From contig JAKFGP010000064.1 of assembly GCA_021502835.1 (NCBI GenBank), positions 1 to 53,670 on the forward strand: a DNA stretch of 53,670 bases, written 5' to 3'. Within the stretch, counting starts at the first letter, position 1, and each line of letters begins with the position of its first letter. Positions 22,217-32,325 of the stretch are shown here, piece by piece. The DNA comes from Streptomyces thinghirensis (lineage in GTDB: Bacteria > Actinomycetota > Actinomycetia > Streptomycetales > Streptomycetaceae). The notes under the pieces are model-generated. The model did not search any database. It saw only the letters and a list, made by a program, of their open reading frames with translations, and had not been told where the DNA came from. The translations under genes were made by a program, and so were the position numbers.

Positions 22217-23261
22217 ATGACCATTCCCACCGCACCGCCTGCGTCAGGCCGCCGTCCTGCCGGGCCCGGTCCGCAGTCACCGGGGCGCGGCCGCCCGTCC
22301 CGCGTCCCGCGGCGGATTCCCTGGCCGTCGCGGCGGCCATCGCCGCCGGAATGGTGGTACCGGTACAGGCCCGGCTCAACGGCGAACTGAGCCAGAGCCT
22401 CGATGACGGCATCGCCGCAGCGGCGATCAGCTTCTCGGGCGGATTCGTCCTGCTGTCCCTCCTCGCCCTCTTCTCACCCGGGCTGCGTGGCGCGCTGCGC
22501 CGGGTTGGCCGGGGCCGCCCCGGGACGGCCGGCTCCCCCGCCGGTACCTGCCGGCCGGTGTGCTGGGTGGCACGTTCGCGCTGGCCCAGTCCACCGCCGC
22601 GCTGATCACCGGCGTCGCCGTGTTCACCGTGTCAGCCATCGCCGGTCAGACCCTCGGCGGTCTGATCGTGGACGCCCGGGGCATCGGCGGCGGCTTGAGG
22701 CAACGCCCGGGCGCCGCCCGGCTCACGGGGAGCGGCCGTCATCCTGGTGGCCGCGGTCGTGTCCCGCGCTGCCCCGCTTCACCGACACCCCAGCGCCCGC
22801 CACCATCGTCCTGCCCGCCCTCGCCGCGATCGCCGCCGGCTTCCTGCTCGGCGTGCAGCAGGCCCCTGAACGGGGCGTCGACCGCCGCGTCAGGCTCGCC
22901 GCTCGCCGCGACCTGGCTCAACTTCTGCGTCGGATCGGTGTTTCTCACCGCCGCCTGGGGCGTGAAGACACTCGGCCGGGGAACGTCGGGGCACCCGCTG
23001 CCCACCAGTTGGTGGGTCTACCTCGGCGGGCTGTGCGGCATGGTGTTCATCGGTGCCTCGGCATTCCTCGTACGCCGGATCGGTGTCCTGTTGCTGAGCA
23101 TGGCCTCGATCGCGGGACAGCTCGCCAGTTCGCTCGCCCTGGACTTCCTGGTCCCCTCCGCTGGTCAGTTTCCCTCCGTCCTCACCATTTTCGGCGCGTT
23201 GCTCACCTTCGCCGCCGTCTGGATCGCCTCCCGGCGCCCACGTGGCACCACCGGCAAGTGA
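22217..23261 (+). CDS. YdcZ/DUF606-family DMT transporter
   Basis: A hydrophobic protein of about 340 residues with paired five-segment halves. Visible pieces are GMVVPVQARLNGELSQSLDD, AAAAISFSGGFVLLSLLALF, GGTFALAQSTAALITGVAVF and WWVYLGGLCGMVFIGASAFL. The motif pattern (QARLNGEL, GGxxGxxFV-type turns) is that of DMT-superfamily DUF606. The substrate is unknown. ATG 22217 follows cttcaac-like spacing with a ribosome-binding site gaagggc. Frame changes occur near 22300, 22510, 22700, 22770 and 22865. It sits between the SDR and amidohydrolase genes, so it may export or import a substrate of that cluster. Confidence 0.7.
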
Positions 23262-23359
23262 TCCACGTCTGTGCCCGGACCGGGCGCGGACCTGACCCGC
23301 CACCCCTTTCTCAACGGACAAGCGACACAGTGCCGCCCACGGCACGAAGGGAACGACAG

Positions 23360-24729
23360 ATGTCCCACAATCAGCCGCAGAACAAGGAACGCATCCTGAT
23401 CAAGGGCGCGTACCTGATGACGCAGGACAACAAGCTCGGCAACTTCGTGGGCGACGTCCTCGTCGCCGACGGCAGGATCGTCGAAGTCGGCCGGGACCTG
23501 TCCGACGACCGGGCCCGGGTCGTCGAGGGCACGGGGAACGCCGTGCTGCCCGGCTTCATCGACACCCACCGCCACAACTGGCAGGGGGCGCTGCGCAACC
23601 TGGGCCCCGCCTGGACCTACGAGGAGTACCGCAGCAACGTGCAGATCGGCCTCGGCCAGCACTTCGAACCTCGGGATGTCCACGTCGGCAACCTGGCGGC
23701 GGACCTGATGTCCCTCGACTCCGGGGTGACGACCGTGCGGGACGAGTCACACATCAGCAACAGCCCCGAGCATTCGGACGCGGCGATCGCCGCACACTGG
23801 GAGTCGGGCATCCGCGCCGTCTTCGACCACGGCTGGCCGTCGACGGAGGCCGAGCAGTGGCAGTTCGGCAGCAACCGCACACATCCCGCCGACATCCGGC
23901 GCATCCGCGACGAGGTGCTGTCCGACGACTCGGCGCGGGTCACGCTGAACGCGATGCTCCGCGGACCGGAGCTGTCCACCCCCGAGGTGTCCGCACAGGA
24001 CATCCGACTCGCCCGGGAGCTGGGCCTGCGGATCAGCATGCACGTGGGCCTCGGTGAGTGGGGGGCGGATCAGCAGGCCATCCGGCAGCTCGCCGAGACG
24101 GGGCTGCTGGCCTCCGACATGACGTTCATCCACTGCTGCACGTCGACCGACGAGGAGCTGAGGATGCTGGCCGCACACGGGCCACCGCGTCCGTGGCCGG
24201 CGCCCTGGAGGTCTTCATGCCGGGCCTCGGCCAGCCGGCCACCAACCGACTGCTGGCCGCCGGTGTCCGCCCGAGCCTCAGCGTGGACACCGAGACGATC
24301 GTGAGCGGCGACATGTTCGGCGTCATGCGGGCAACGCTCGCCTACCAGCAGCTGATCCTCGCCGACGCGGCCGGACCCATGGACCGGATCGCCGGCCTGC
24401 CGACCTTCGACGCCGCCGACCTGCTGTCCTTCGCGACCATCGAGGGCGCGCGGGCCGCGGGGATCGACAACCGCACCGGCAGCCTGACCCCCGGCAAGGA
24501 GGCCGACCTGATCACGATCCGCCTCGACCACGCCAACCTGCTGCCCGCCACGAACGTCGCCGCCACGATCGTCGCGGGCGGCCACGCCGGCAACGTCGAC
24601 ATGGTCGTGGTGGCCGGTGACGTCCTCAAGGAGAACGGTGTGCTGAAGGCCGGGGACACCGTCTTCGACGAGGCCGCAGCCTCCCGCGACCGGCTGTTCC
24701 ACGCCGCCGGTCTGCCGCTCCCCGCCTGA
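23360..24729 (+). CDS. Metal-dependent amidohydrolase (TRZ/ATZ, chlorohydrolase type)
   Basis: The protein of about 456 residues is nearly uninterrupted, with one frame change near 24180. The beta-barrel metal site is visible: HRH at residues 70-72 (FIDTHRHNWQGAL), MHVGLGEWG, FIHCCTSTDEEL and the aspartate in SLSVDTETI. The C-terminal segment GSLTPGKEADLITIRLD is the usual composite-domain closure of cytosine-deaminase/TRZ-ATZ enzymes. A deaminase or hydrolase on a ring amine or chloride is likely; the substrate is not known. ATG 23360 follows gaagggaacg. It is the last gene of the LysR-linked group and is convergent with the oxidoreductase remnant. Confidence 0.88.
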
Positions 24730-24747
24730 ACCGACCGGCCGGCCACA

Positions 24748-25348
24748 CGCGCGAACGCGAACACTGCCCTCCGGCAGCTCCACCGCCCGCCGCACGAACT
24801 CCGCCACCGCCTCGGGATGTCCTCCACCTTCGGAAAGCACCCCATGGATGCAGCTCGTGCGCGGTGATCAGCCGCTTGAACCGCGGATACGCGAGCACCT
24901 GCTGGGAGACGCCGTCGACGAGGTAGGGGGCGCCGTCGTGCAGCCCCCTTGCCCGACCAGCCGAAGACGAGGTGCCTGCCGCCGGACCCGAGCAGGGCAG
25001 GCCCCGGGGATCTCGTGCAGCCGGGCGTGGTCGGCGACGGCGAGTTCGGCGTAGCCGCCGGGTGCGAATCCGAGGTGGAGGACGACGCGCGTGCCGAGCA
25101 GGCTCCCGGGCGCGCCCCTCCCCGAGGGACTCGACGACGCCCGCGACCTCGCGGCCGGGGATCGTGGGCAGGGTGGAAAGCTCGGGCGCCGGGCCCTGGG
25201 CGCCCTCGCGCAGGGCGGTGTCCAGGAGGTGGACGCCCGCCGCGCGGACGGCGATCCGGACCTGGCCCGGGCCCGGCCGCGGGTCCTCGACCTCTTCGAG
25301 GGTGAGGTTCTCGGCCGGGCCGAAGGCGTGCAGGCGGATGGCGCGCAT
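24748..25348 (-). pseudogene. Internally deleted zinc-type quinone oxidoreductase remnant
   Basis: The first 120 residues are a good GroES-like domain of the NADPH:quinone oxidoreductase/MDR family (MRAIRLHAFGPAENLTLEEV; AAGVHLLDTALREG; IPGREVAGVVESLGEG; HARLHEIPG). Almost at once the sequence jumps to LLGSGGRHLVFGWSG, which in full-length relatives lies about 130 residues later, after the Rossmann fold. The rest (GVSQQVLAYPRFKRLITAHE) is not recognisable as this family. The nucleotide-binding fold is therefore missing. The left end is approximate because no clear stop precedes the amidohydrolase gene. It starts 49 bases from the flavoprotein gene and was probably in an operon with it. Confidence 0.55.
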
Positions 25349-25396
25349 GGGGTCCCCCCAGGGTGAGGCGGGCTGTGTGCGTCCCACCCAGCGACC

Positions 25397-26558
25397 TCAA
25401 GCACCCTTGAGGTCAAGCTCCCGCCGGCCGAGGGCCAGGGACACCGCCGTCAGCGCGCTGTTGAACGACACCTCCGACAGCAGCCCCGGAGCGGCGACCT
25501 GGTCACCGGCGAGGTAGACCCCGTCGCCGCGGTCGACGGCGGGCCGGTCGCGCCAGGTCGTGCCGGGCAGGTCGACGGCGCCGGTACGGCCGTTCGCGAT
25601 CGCCTCGCGCCGCCAGGTGAGACGCTCGCGCCAGCCGGGGTAGCCGAGGTCGAGCAGCTGCTCGGCGCGGGCGGTGCCGTCGGCCTTCGACTCGTCGGGC
25701 GCGATGGGGATCTGTCCCTGGATCAGCTGCTCACCCGCCGGGGCCAGCGTGCGGTCCTGCGCGGTGAACCGCTCGATCCAGCCCGGTGCGTCCAGGTCCG
25801 AGACCGCGAAGGCGTCGCCGCGCCGGGTCCTTACCGCCAGGTCGATCAGGGTGGTGCGGCCGCTGGGCCAGCTCAGCGCGGGGTCGCCAAGCAGACGGCG
25901 GGCGGCGTCGAGAGAGGTGGCGACGACGACCGGGGACCCGGCCGGCACCGCGTCGACGCGGGAGAGCGTCTCCACCCGGACCCCGAGGTTCCACGCGAGG
26001 GCCGCCATCCGGTCGATCACCCCGGACCAGCCGCCGCGCGGGTAGTGCGCCTCGGGCGGCAGCTTGGTGGCCCGGCGCAGCCGCTCCTGCACGAAGGCGG
26101 CGGACAGCGACCCCGGGTCGTGGTGGAAGAGGGCGACGGCGCAGTAGTGGGCGGCGGCCCGGGCGCCCTCCTCGCCCGCGACGCCGGTCGCCCAGGTCAG
26201 GAAGTCGGTGTCCACGGGGGCCCGTCCGGCGCCCCGGCGCAGCAGCTTGAGCATGGCGAACGGCGGGGTGCGGCGCAGTACGCCCTTGTGGCGCAGCCGC
26301 AGCCGGGCCCCCCTCCAGCGGCGGGAGCGGCGCGAGCGGACCGATCAGGTCGCGCTGCTTGAGCCACGCCCAGTGCGGGCCGCCGTTGTAGAGGGCGTGC
26401 GGGCCGTCGTTGGTCCGGTACCGGCCGTCGGCCGTCCGGGCCCGTCCGCCGAGCGTGTGGTGCGCCTCGTGGACGGTGACCTTGGCGCCCGCCTCGGCGG
26501 CGGTGATGGCCGCGGTCAGTCCGGCGAAGCCGCCGCCGATGACGGTGATGCGATGCAT
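25397..26558 (-). CDS. FAD/NAD(P)-binding oxidoreductase, phytoene-dehydrogenase-like
   Basis: A protein of about 387 residues. The N-terminus is a textbook FAD fold (MHRITVIGGGFAGLTAAITA, then EAHHTLGGRARTADGRYRTN). The C-terminal FAD segment is GDGVYLAGDQVAAPGLLSEV. The middle has HYPRGGWSGVIDRMAALAWN, typical of the phytoene desaturase/amine oxidase group. A single frame change lies near 26310. ATG 26558 starts the protein; stop is at 25397. The reaction is not inferable beyond FAD-dependent dehydrogenation or isomerisation. It is divergent from the pentapeptide-repeat gene. Confidence 0.82.
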
Positions 26559-26710
26559 GGCTCGGGGTCTCCCTCGGGTCGGGGTCGCCTGGTGTGGTGC
26601 CTGTCTGCGAGTACGACGGCCGCGGGGCGCCGAATGTGACATGCGGCCGGGAGAAAAGGCGTTCGCGCAGGTCGGAGCGGGTTGTCAGTGCCGGGGTGCA
26701 GCATGGGGGG

Positions 26711-27382
26711 ATGGCGAGGCGAGCGGCGGGCGGCGGCGGTACGGGTGCGACGAAGGTACGGGCGGCACGGCGCCCGGAGCTGCGGCTGCCGCCGCTGGAG
26801 CCGCACGACGGAGGGGAGCTGGAACCGGACGGGGACTACGACGGGCTGGAGTTCCGGGACGCCGACTTCGCCGGTCAGGACGGCGCCGGCGCCCGCTTCA
26901 TGGACTGCGCGCTCACGGGGTGCGCGCTGGACGAGGCTTCCCTGACCCGGGCCCGGCTGCTCGACTCGGTCCTCAGCGGAGTCCGGGGCGTCGGTACGCG
27001 GCTCGCCGAGGCGACCCTGCGCGACGTCGAGCTGGTCAACGCCCGCCTGGGCGGCACCCAGCTGCACGGCGCCGTCCTGGAGAGGGTGCTGGTCCGCGGC
27101 GGCAAGATCGACTATCTGAACCTGCGCCGGGCCCGCCTCAGGGACGTCGTCTTCGAGAGCTGCGTCCTGGTCGAGCCGGACTTCGGGGGCGCCCGGCTGG
27201 AGCGGGTCGAGTTCGTGGACTGCGCCCTGAAGGGGGCGGACTTCAGTGCGGCGACCCTCACGGACGTCGACCTGCGCGGCGCGGCCCCGCTGGAGCTGGC
27301 CCGGGGCGTGGACCGGCTGTCGGGGGCGGTGATCAGCCCGGCCCAGCTGCTGGATCTGGCGCCGGTGCTGGCGGGGGAGTAG
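26711..27382 (+). CDS. Pentapeptide-repeat protein
   Basis: An uninterrupted frame of 223 codons. From about residue 48 the A(D/N)LxX-type pattern repeats: GLEFRDADFAGQDGAGARF, ALTGCALDEASLTRARLLDS, VELVNARLGGTQLHGAVLER and GADFSAATLTDVDLRG. Such proteins form right-handed quadrilateral beta-helices. Some mimic DNA and protect gyrase, but no such role can be assigned here. No signal peptide or membrane segment is present. ATG 26711 follows gcatgggggg. Confidence 0.88.
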   Translation: MARRAAGGGGTGATKVRAARRPELRLPPLEPHDGGELEPDGDYDGLEFRDADFAGQDGAGARFMDCALTGCALDEASLTRARLLDSVLSGVRGVGTRLAEATLRDVELVNARLGGTQLHGAVLERVLVRGGKIDYLNLRRARLRDVVFESCVLVEPDFGGARLERVEFVDCALKGADFSAATLTDVDLRGAAPLELARGVDRLSGAVISPAQLLDLAPVLAGE

Positions 27383-27940
27383 GGCGGGCGGGGCGCCGGC
27401 GCGAGGCGGGGCCCGGGGCGCTCAGGAGACCCGGGAAGCGGGCCTGGAGAGTCCAGATCGCCGGGTTGTCCGCCAGGTCGTCGTGCATGTCGGTGAGGTC
27501 GGCGATCAGGTCGTGCAGGAAGTCGCGGCACTCCCGGCGCAGTTCGGCGTGGGAGAAGGAGAGCGGGGCTCGCTCTCCGGCAGCCACTCGGCCTCGATGT
27601 CGACCCAGCCGAAGCGGCGCTCGAAGAGCAGACGGTCGGTGGACTCGGTGAAGTCCAGCTCCGCCCGCTGCGGGCGGGCCGCCCGGGAACCCGCCGGGTC
27701 CCGGTCGACGCGCTCCACGATGTCGCACAGCGCCCAGGCGAAGTCGAGCACCGGCACCCATCCCCAGGCTGTGGAGAACTCCCGGTCCGCCTTGGTGTCG
27801 GCGAGATACACGTCCCCGCAGAACAGGTCGTGCCGCAGCGCCCGGACGTCCGCACGGCGGTAGTCGGTCTGCGGGGGGTCGGGGAAGCGGGTGGAGAGGG
27901 CGTAGCCGATGTCGAGCACGCAGGTGATGGTGTACGGCAC
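27333..27940 (-). CDS. Hypothetical actinobacterial protein, about 190 residues
   Basis: GTG at 27940 opens VPYTITCVLDIGYALSTRFP. The body is acidic and aromatic-rich (TAWGWVPVLDFAWALCDIVE; LLFERRFGWVDIEAEWLPES; RECRDFLHDLIADLTDMHDD). No family is recognised with confidence. There is one frame change near 27570. The stop at 27333 would overlap the convergent pentapeptide gene by 50 bases, so a true end near 27385 after another indel is possible. It lies 23 bases after the TetR stop and is probably co-transcribed with it. Confidence 0.55.
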
Positions 27941-27963
27941 CGGGTCGGCCGCGCCGTCGCGGG

Positions 27964-28552
27964 TCAGTCGGGCGCCACGGCCCGGCGGACGCTCTCCCGG
28001 AGCAGGTCGCGGCGCCGCTCGTGCAGCTCCGGGGGCTCGTCCGCGGTCGCCGCGTAGACGTTGCTGACCGGTGACCAGGCCATGGACATCGCGATGACCA
28101 GGGCCATCACGTCGAACGGGTCCCCCTGCCGCACCCGCCCCGCCGCCTGGGCCTCGGCGATGGCACGCAGCTTGGCGTCGTCCAGGCGGTCCGGGTCGTC
28201 GACGAGGTGAGCCCGCGGGGCGCCGTTCGAGGCGCGCCCAGGTGGCGAGCCGGATGAGGTCGGGCCGGCGGAGGTACTCGTCGTAGAGGCGCACGGCCCA
28301 GTCCGCGAGGTCGGCGGCGTCGATCGGGACGACGTTCACGATCCGCTCCAGCGATCCGAAGAAGATCGCGTCGAACAGCCCTTCCTTGTTGCCGAAGTAG
28401 GCGTAGAGCTGCGCCTTGTTGGAGCGCGCGGCGGCCACGATCCGCTCGATCCGTGCGCCGGCGATCCCGTGCTCGGCGAACTCCCGCGTCGCGACGTCAA
28501 GGATGCGCCGGTGGGTCGCGGCTCCGCGTGTGGTGAGGGGCTGGTCGGGCAT
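27964..28552 (-). CDS. TetR-family transcriptional regulator
   Basis: The N-terminal HTH is intact: RRILDVATREFAEHGIAGAR, then IERIVAAARSNKAQLYAYFG and NKEGLFDAIF. The ligand domain follows for about 150 residues (DLADWAVRLYDEYLRRPDLI; MALVIAMSMAWSPVSNVYAA after correction) and ends RRAVAPD with TGA at 27964-27966. Frame changes occur near 28225 and 27970. It is divergent from the alcohol dehydrogenase gene, and the intergenic space carries two TetR-like palindromes. Confidence 0.85.
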
Positions 28553-28566
28553 CCCCGAAGGCTACC

Positions 28567-28584
28567 AAACAGAACGGTTGGTTT
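28567..28584. promoter_or_regulatory. Imperfect TetR-type operator, site 1
   Basis: aaacagaacggttggttt is an imperfect palindrome sharing the aaacaga half-site with the second site. It begins 15 bases upstream of the TetR start, a position suited to autorepression. Confidence 0.4.
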
Positions 28585-28612
28585 ACCTTGCCGCCCGACC
28601 GCGCTACTGTCG

Positions 28613-28632
28613 AACAGACAGAACAGTCTGTT
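28613..28632. promoter_or_regulatory. TetR-type operator, site 2
   Basis: aacagac agaaca gtctgtt is a perfect 7-base-arm inverted repeat with a 6-base spacer. An inner odd palindrome, aacag-t-ctgtt, is nested at 28622-28632. It ends 18 bases before the alcohol dehydrogenase ATG and would block its transcription. Confidence 0.6.
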
Positions 28633-28650
28633 TGAGGAGTGGGGGACGTC

Positions 28651-29722
28651 ATGAGGGCAACCATGGGATGGCAGGCGGAGGGCCCGGCGGGTGCGGCTGG
28701 GGCCGCCGTGCTGCGGCGGGCGCCGTTGAAGCGGCGCGACCTGCGCCCCGACGACCTCGCCGTCCGGGTGGACTACTGCGGCGTCTGCCACACCGACCTG
28801 CACGCCGTCCGGGCCCGGGAGGCCGGGGGAGCGGGGGGAGACCCGCTCCCCCTGGTGCCGGGACACGAGTTCACCGGCGTGGTGACCGAGACCGGACCCG
28901 AGGTCGCCGGCTTCCGCGTCGGTGACCCGGTCGCGGTCGGCAACATCGTCGACTCCTGCGGCGAGTGCGCCATGTGCCGGGCCGGACAGGGAGAACTTCT
29001 GCCACGCGTTCCCCACCCTGACCTACGGCGGCACCGACCGCCTCGACGGAACGGGCCACCCTCGGGGCCTACTCCCGCGAGTACGTGGTCCGCGAGCGGT
29101 TCGCGTACGCCCTCCCCGCCGGTCTGGACCCTGCCGCCGCGGCACCTCTCCTCTGCGCCGGAATCACCGTCTGGGAGCCCCTGCACGCCCTCGGCGCGGG
29201 GCCGGGCACCCGCGTCGCCGTGGCGGGGCTGGGCGGGCTGGGCCACCTCGCGGTGAAGCTTTCCGTCGCCCTCGGTGCCGACACGACGGTGATCACCCGG
29301 TCACGGAAGAAGGCCGACGACGCCCGCCGCCTCGGTGCCCAGGGCGTCGTAGTCTCCACGGACCCGGAACAGACGGCCGCCGCACGCGACCGCTTCGACA
29401 TCGTCGTCGACACGATCTCCGCCCCGCACGACCTCGGCCCCTACCTCCGTCTGGTCGCCATGGACGGCACGCTCAGCCACGTCGGGCACCTCGGGCCCGT
29501 CACCGTGGAGACCCTCGATCTGCTGGTGGGCCGCAAGAAGCTCAGCTCCGCCGGCAGCGGCGGCTCCCGGCCACCGCGGCCATGCTGGCCTTCTGTGCCG
29601 AGCACGATGTCGCGGCGGACATCGAACTCCTCCCGTCGGCCCGCGTGAACGAGGCCCTCGACCGCCTCGCGCGCAACGACGTCCGCTACCGCTTCGTCCT
29701 CGACATGTCCGACCTGGGCTGA
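28651..29722 (+). CDS. Zinc-dependent alcohol dehydrogenase (CAD-like MDR family)
   Basis: The protein of about 356 residues carries VDYCGVCHTDLHAV with the catalytic-zinc cysteine, PGHEFTGVVTETGPEV, the structural-zinc site DSCGECAMCRAGQGEFCH, and the coenzyme motif VAGLGGLGHLAVKLSVALGA. The pattern is that of the cinnamyl-alcohol dehydrogenase/YahK group, NADP-linked aldehyde reductases. Frame changes occur near 28990, 29060 and 29570. ATG 28651 follows gaggagtgggg; an in-frame GTG at 28639 is less well placed. It is controlled by the divergent TetR gene. Confidence 0.88.
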
Positions 29723-29823
29723 CCCGCCCCGGCCCCCGACCCGGCGAGGAGACGACCCGCGGGCGAGCGCGGCGGCCCCGCGGACGAGGGCCAACGGCCC
29801 CCCGGAACAGGTAGGTTGCCCAG

Positions 29824-30820
29824 GTGATCGTCACCCCCTCCCGCTCGCCCCCGACCGCGACATCCCGGGCCCCCCCCTCACCGAACTCACCGCCCTCTAC
29901 GCCTCGAACCGCGCCTTCCACGCGCTCGGCGGCGAATTCCCCGACCCGGACGACATCCGTCCGGAGCAGGTGGCGGCGGCGCTGGCCGACGAGTTGGCGC
30001 AGCCGGGCGCCGAGGTGCTGCTCGCCAGGGACGCGGGCCGGCTGGTCGGCGTCGCGGTCACGCTCGCCCGGCATCCGGATCCGGCCGACCCGGACCCGTG
30101 GATCGGCCTGCTGATGGTGGACGCGGGCCTGCGGCGGCAGGGGCACGGCAGGAGGCTCACTGCCCTCGTCGAGGACCACTTCCGGGCCGCGGGCCGCACC
30201 GCCGTACGGCTCGCCGTCCTTGACGGCAACTCCGACGCCCTCGCCTTCTGGACCGCCCTCGGCTACACGGCCGTCGACCACCGCCCGGACCTCCGCCTGG
30301 GCCGCCCCTGCACGGTGCTGCGCAAACCACTGGACGGACCGGCCGACGAGCCGCCGCGACTCCGCGCCGCGCCGCCCGCCTCGCCGTGCTCGACCCCGAG
30401 GGCGCGGTTTTCCTCTTCCGCTACGACAACGTCGAGGTCGGCGTGCACTGGGCGATGCCCGGCGGCGGTCTGGAAGCGGACGAGAGCCCACGCGAGGGCG
30501 CCCTGCGCGAAGTGATCGAGGAGACCGGCTGGACCGACCTGGCGCCGGGGCCCCTGCTGTGCACCTGGGAACACGACTTCACCCACCTGAGCGTCGGCCC
30601 CGTCCGCCAGCACGAGCACATCTACGTCGCCCACGGCCCCCGCCGCGAGCCCACCGGCCCCCATCTCGCCGCCGCCCACGCCGCGGACGGCATCCTCACC
30701 TGGCGCTGGTGGACCCGGGAGGAACTCGCCGAGGCCCCCGAGCCCCTCTGGCCGCCGGACCTGGCCCGGCTGCTCGACGCGTTCGAGGCGCCCGGTGCGC
30801 CCGGCGCGCCCGGGCGGTGA
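29824..30820 (+). CDS. GNAT acetyltransferase-NUDIX hydrolase fusion
   Basis: The first 180 residues are a GNAT domain (LLARDAGRLVGVAVTLARHP; LLMVDAGLRRQGHGRRLTAL with the acetyl-CoA-binding R/QxxGxG/R; LDGNSDALAFWTALGYT). The last 145 are a NUDIX hydrolase: the box GGGLEADESPREGALREVIE plus ETGW fits GX5EX7REUXEEXGU. One frame change near 30355 joins the two parts; without it they would be separate genes with no ribosome-binding site for the second. GTG 29824 follows a ggtaggttg stretch. Substrates are unknown. The joint suggests a function on nucleotide-linked or amino-modified small molecules. Confidence 0.78.
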
Positions 30821-30842
30821 AGCCGGTGGGGGAGCCGGTGTC

Positions 30843-32246
30843 CTACGGGTTCTCCGGCCGGCCGTCGCCGTAGAGCCAGTCCTCCCAGATCTGTGTGAAG
30901 TCCTCGTCCGGCGCCGACTTCTCCACGTACGCCGTGAAGTCGTCGGTGTCCGCGTTGCCGTGGCGGTGGGCGGTGGCCCAGCCACGCAGAAGGTCCCAGA
31001 AGGCGTCGTCGCCCACCTTCTGGCGGATCTTGTGCAGGACCATCGCGCCGCGCTGGTAGACGGGGGCTCGCGGAGATGTCCTCCGCGTCGGGCGGCTCAG
31101 CGGGCGGGAACGCCCAGATCGAGGCGTCGGCGTCCTCGTCGGGGTAGTAGGTCCCGTCGTAGAGCGCGTCGAAGGTCTCCTGCGCGCTGTCGCCGCCCTC
31201 GTCCTCCTCCCACAGCCACTCGGCGTAGGTGGCGAACCCCTCGTTGAGCCACATGTCCTGCCAGGTCTTCGGGCTGACGGAGTTCCCGTACCACTGGTGG
31301 GCGAGTTCGTGGACGAGCAGGACGGTGTCCGGGGCGCCGGGGAAGTACGGCCGGTTCTGGGTCTCCAGGGCGTAGCCGGCGTCCTGGACCCGGTCGACGA
31401 TCGCGCCGGTGGAGGAGAAGGGGTACGGGCCGAAGTTCTCCTCGGCCCACTCCACGATCTCGGGGATCCGCCCCAGGACCTTCCGGCTCGCGTCGGCCTG
31501 CTCCGGATCGACGGCCGTGTACACCGGCAGGCCGTCGTCGGTGGTGGAGCGGTCGGTCTCCCAGTCGCCGACGGCGACCGTGACGACGTGGCTCGACATC
31601 GGCTCGGCGGTGTGCCAGGTGAACGTCGTCCGGCCGTCGTAAGTCCGCTCGCCCGTCAGCTCACCGTTGGAGACCGCCCCGAGCCCCTCCGGCACGGTCA
31701 CCGCGAGGTCGTAGGTGGCCTTGTCGGAGGGGTGGTGGCTGCCGGAAACCAGGCCATCGAGCCCGTCGGCTGACCGAGCCCGACCGCGCCGTCCTCGGTG
31801 GGCAGCCAGCCCTCCTCGGAGCCGTCGGGGTCGGTCACCGTCACCGGGTCGCCGGAGTAGCGGACGGTCACACGGAACGTCTCCCCGTCGTCCAGCTCGT
31901 CCGCCGGGCGGACGGTCAGCTCCTGTCCGGCCCGGTTGAAGCGGGCGTTCCGGCCCTCGACCGTGACCTTCTCGACGTCCAGGCCCTTGAGGTCGAGGTT
32001 GAAGGCGGACATGTCCCGGGTCGCGCGGGCGGTGATCGTCGCGGTGCCGGTGAGGTGCTCGGCGTCGGGGTCGTAGGCCAGGGTCAGGTCGTAGTGCCCG
32101 ACGTCGTAGCCGCCGTTTCCCGCCTTCGGGAAGTACGGGTCGCGCACGCCCGAGCCACCGGGGGTGCCGTCGACCGCGCCGCCACCGCTGCACGCCGCGA
32201 GGGCGGTGGCGGTGGCGGCGGCTACGAGCAGACGGGTGGTGCGCAC
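30843..32246 (-). CDS. Secreted M1-family zinc metallopeptidase lipoprotein
   Basis: The protein has a lipoprotein signal (LLVAAATATALAACSGG, lipobox LAAC). The M1 beta-domain follows (YDLTLAYDPDAEHLTGTATI). The catalytic domain has HELAHQWYGNSVSPKTWQDM and then NEGFATYAEW, giving two His and one Glu zinc ligands. The usual GAMEN exopeptidase motif is replaced by YALETQN, as in the secreted actinobacterial subfamily. Frame changes lie near 31065 and 31740. GTG at 32246; stop at 30843. Likely an aminopeptidase-type enzyme on the outer face of the membrane. Confidence 0.88.
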
Positions 32247-32261
32247 GTCGTGATCCTATGA

Positions 32262-32281
32262 GGCGTTTCACGTGAAACGCC
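32262..32281. promoter_or_regulatory. parS centromere-like site (ParB binding)
   Basis: ggcgtttcacgtgaaacgcc is a perfect 20-base palindrome. Its central 14 bases, gtttcacgtgaaac (32265-32278), are exactly the Streptomyces/Bacillus parS core. It lies between the M1 peptidase start and the hbpS end. In Streptomyces many parS sites cluster around oriC, so this places the window in the chromosome core. Confidence 0.85.
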
Positions 32282-32325
32282 CGTTGGGATCGGCTGTCGG
32301 GCCTTCGGGCCGACGCGGGCGGTTG

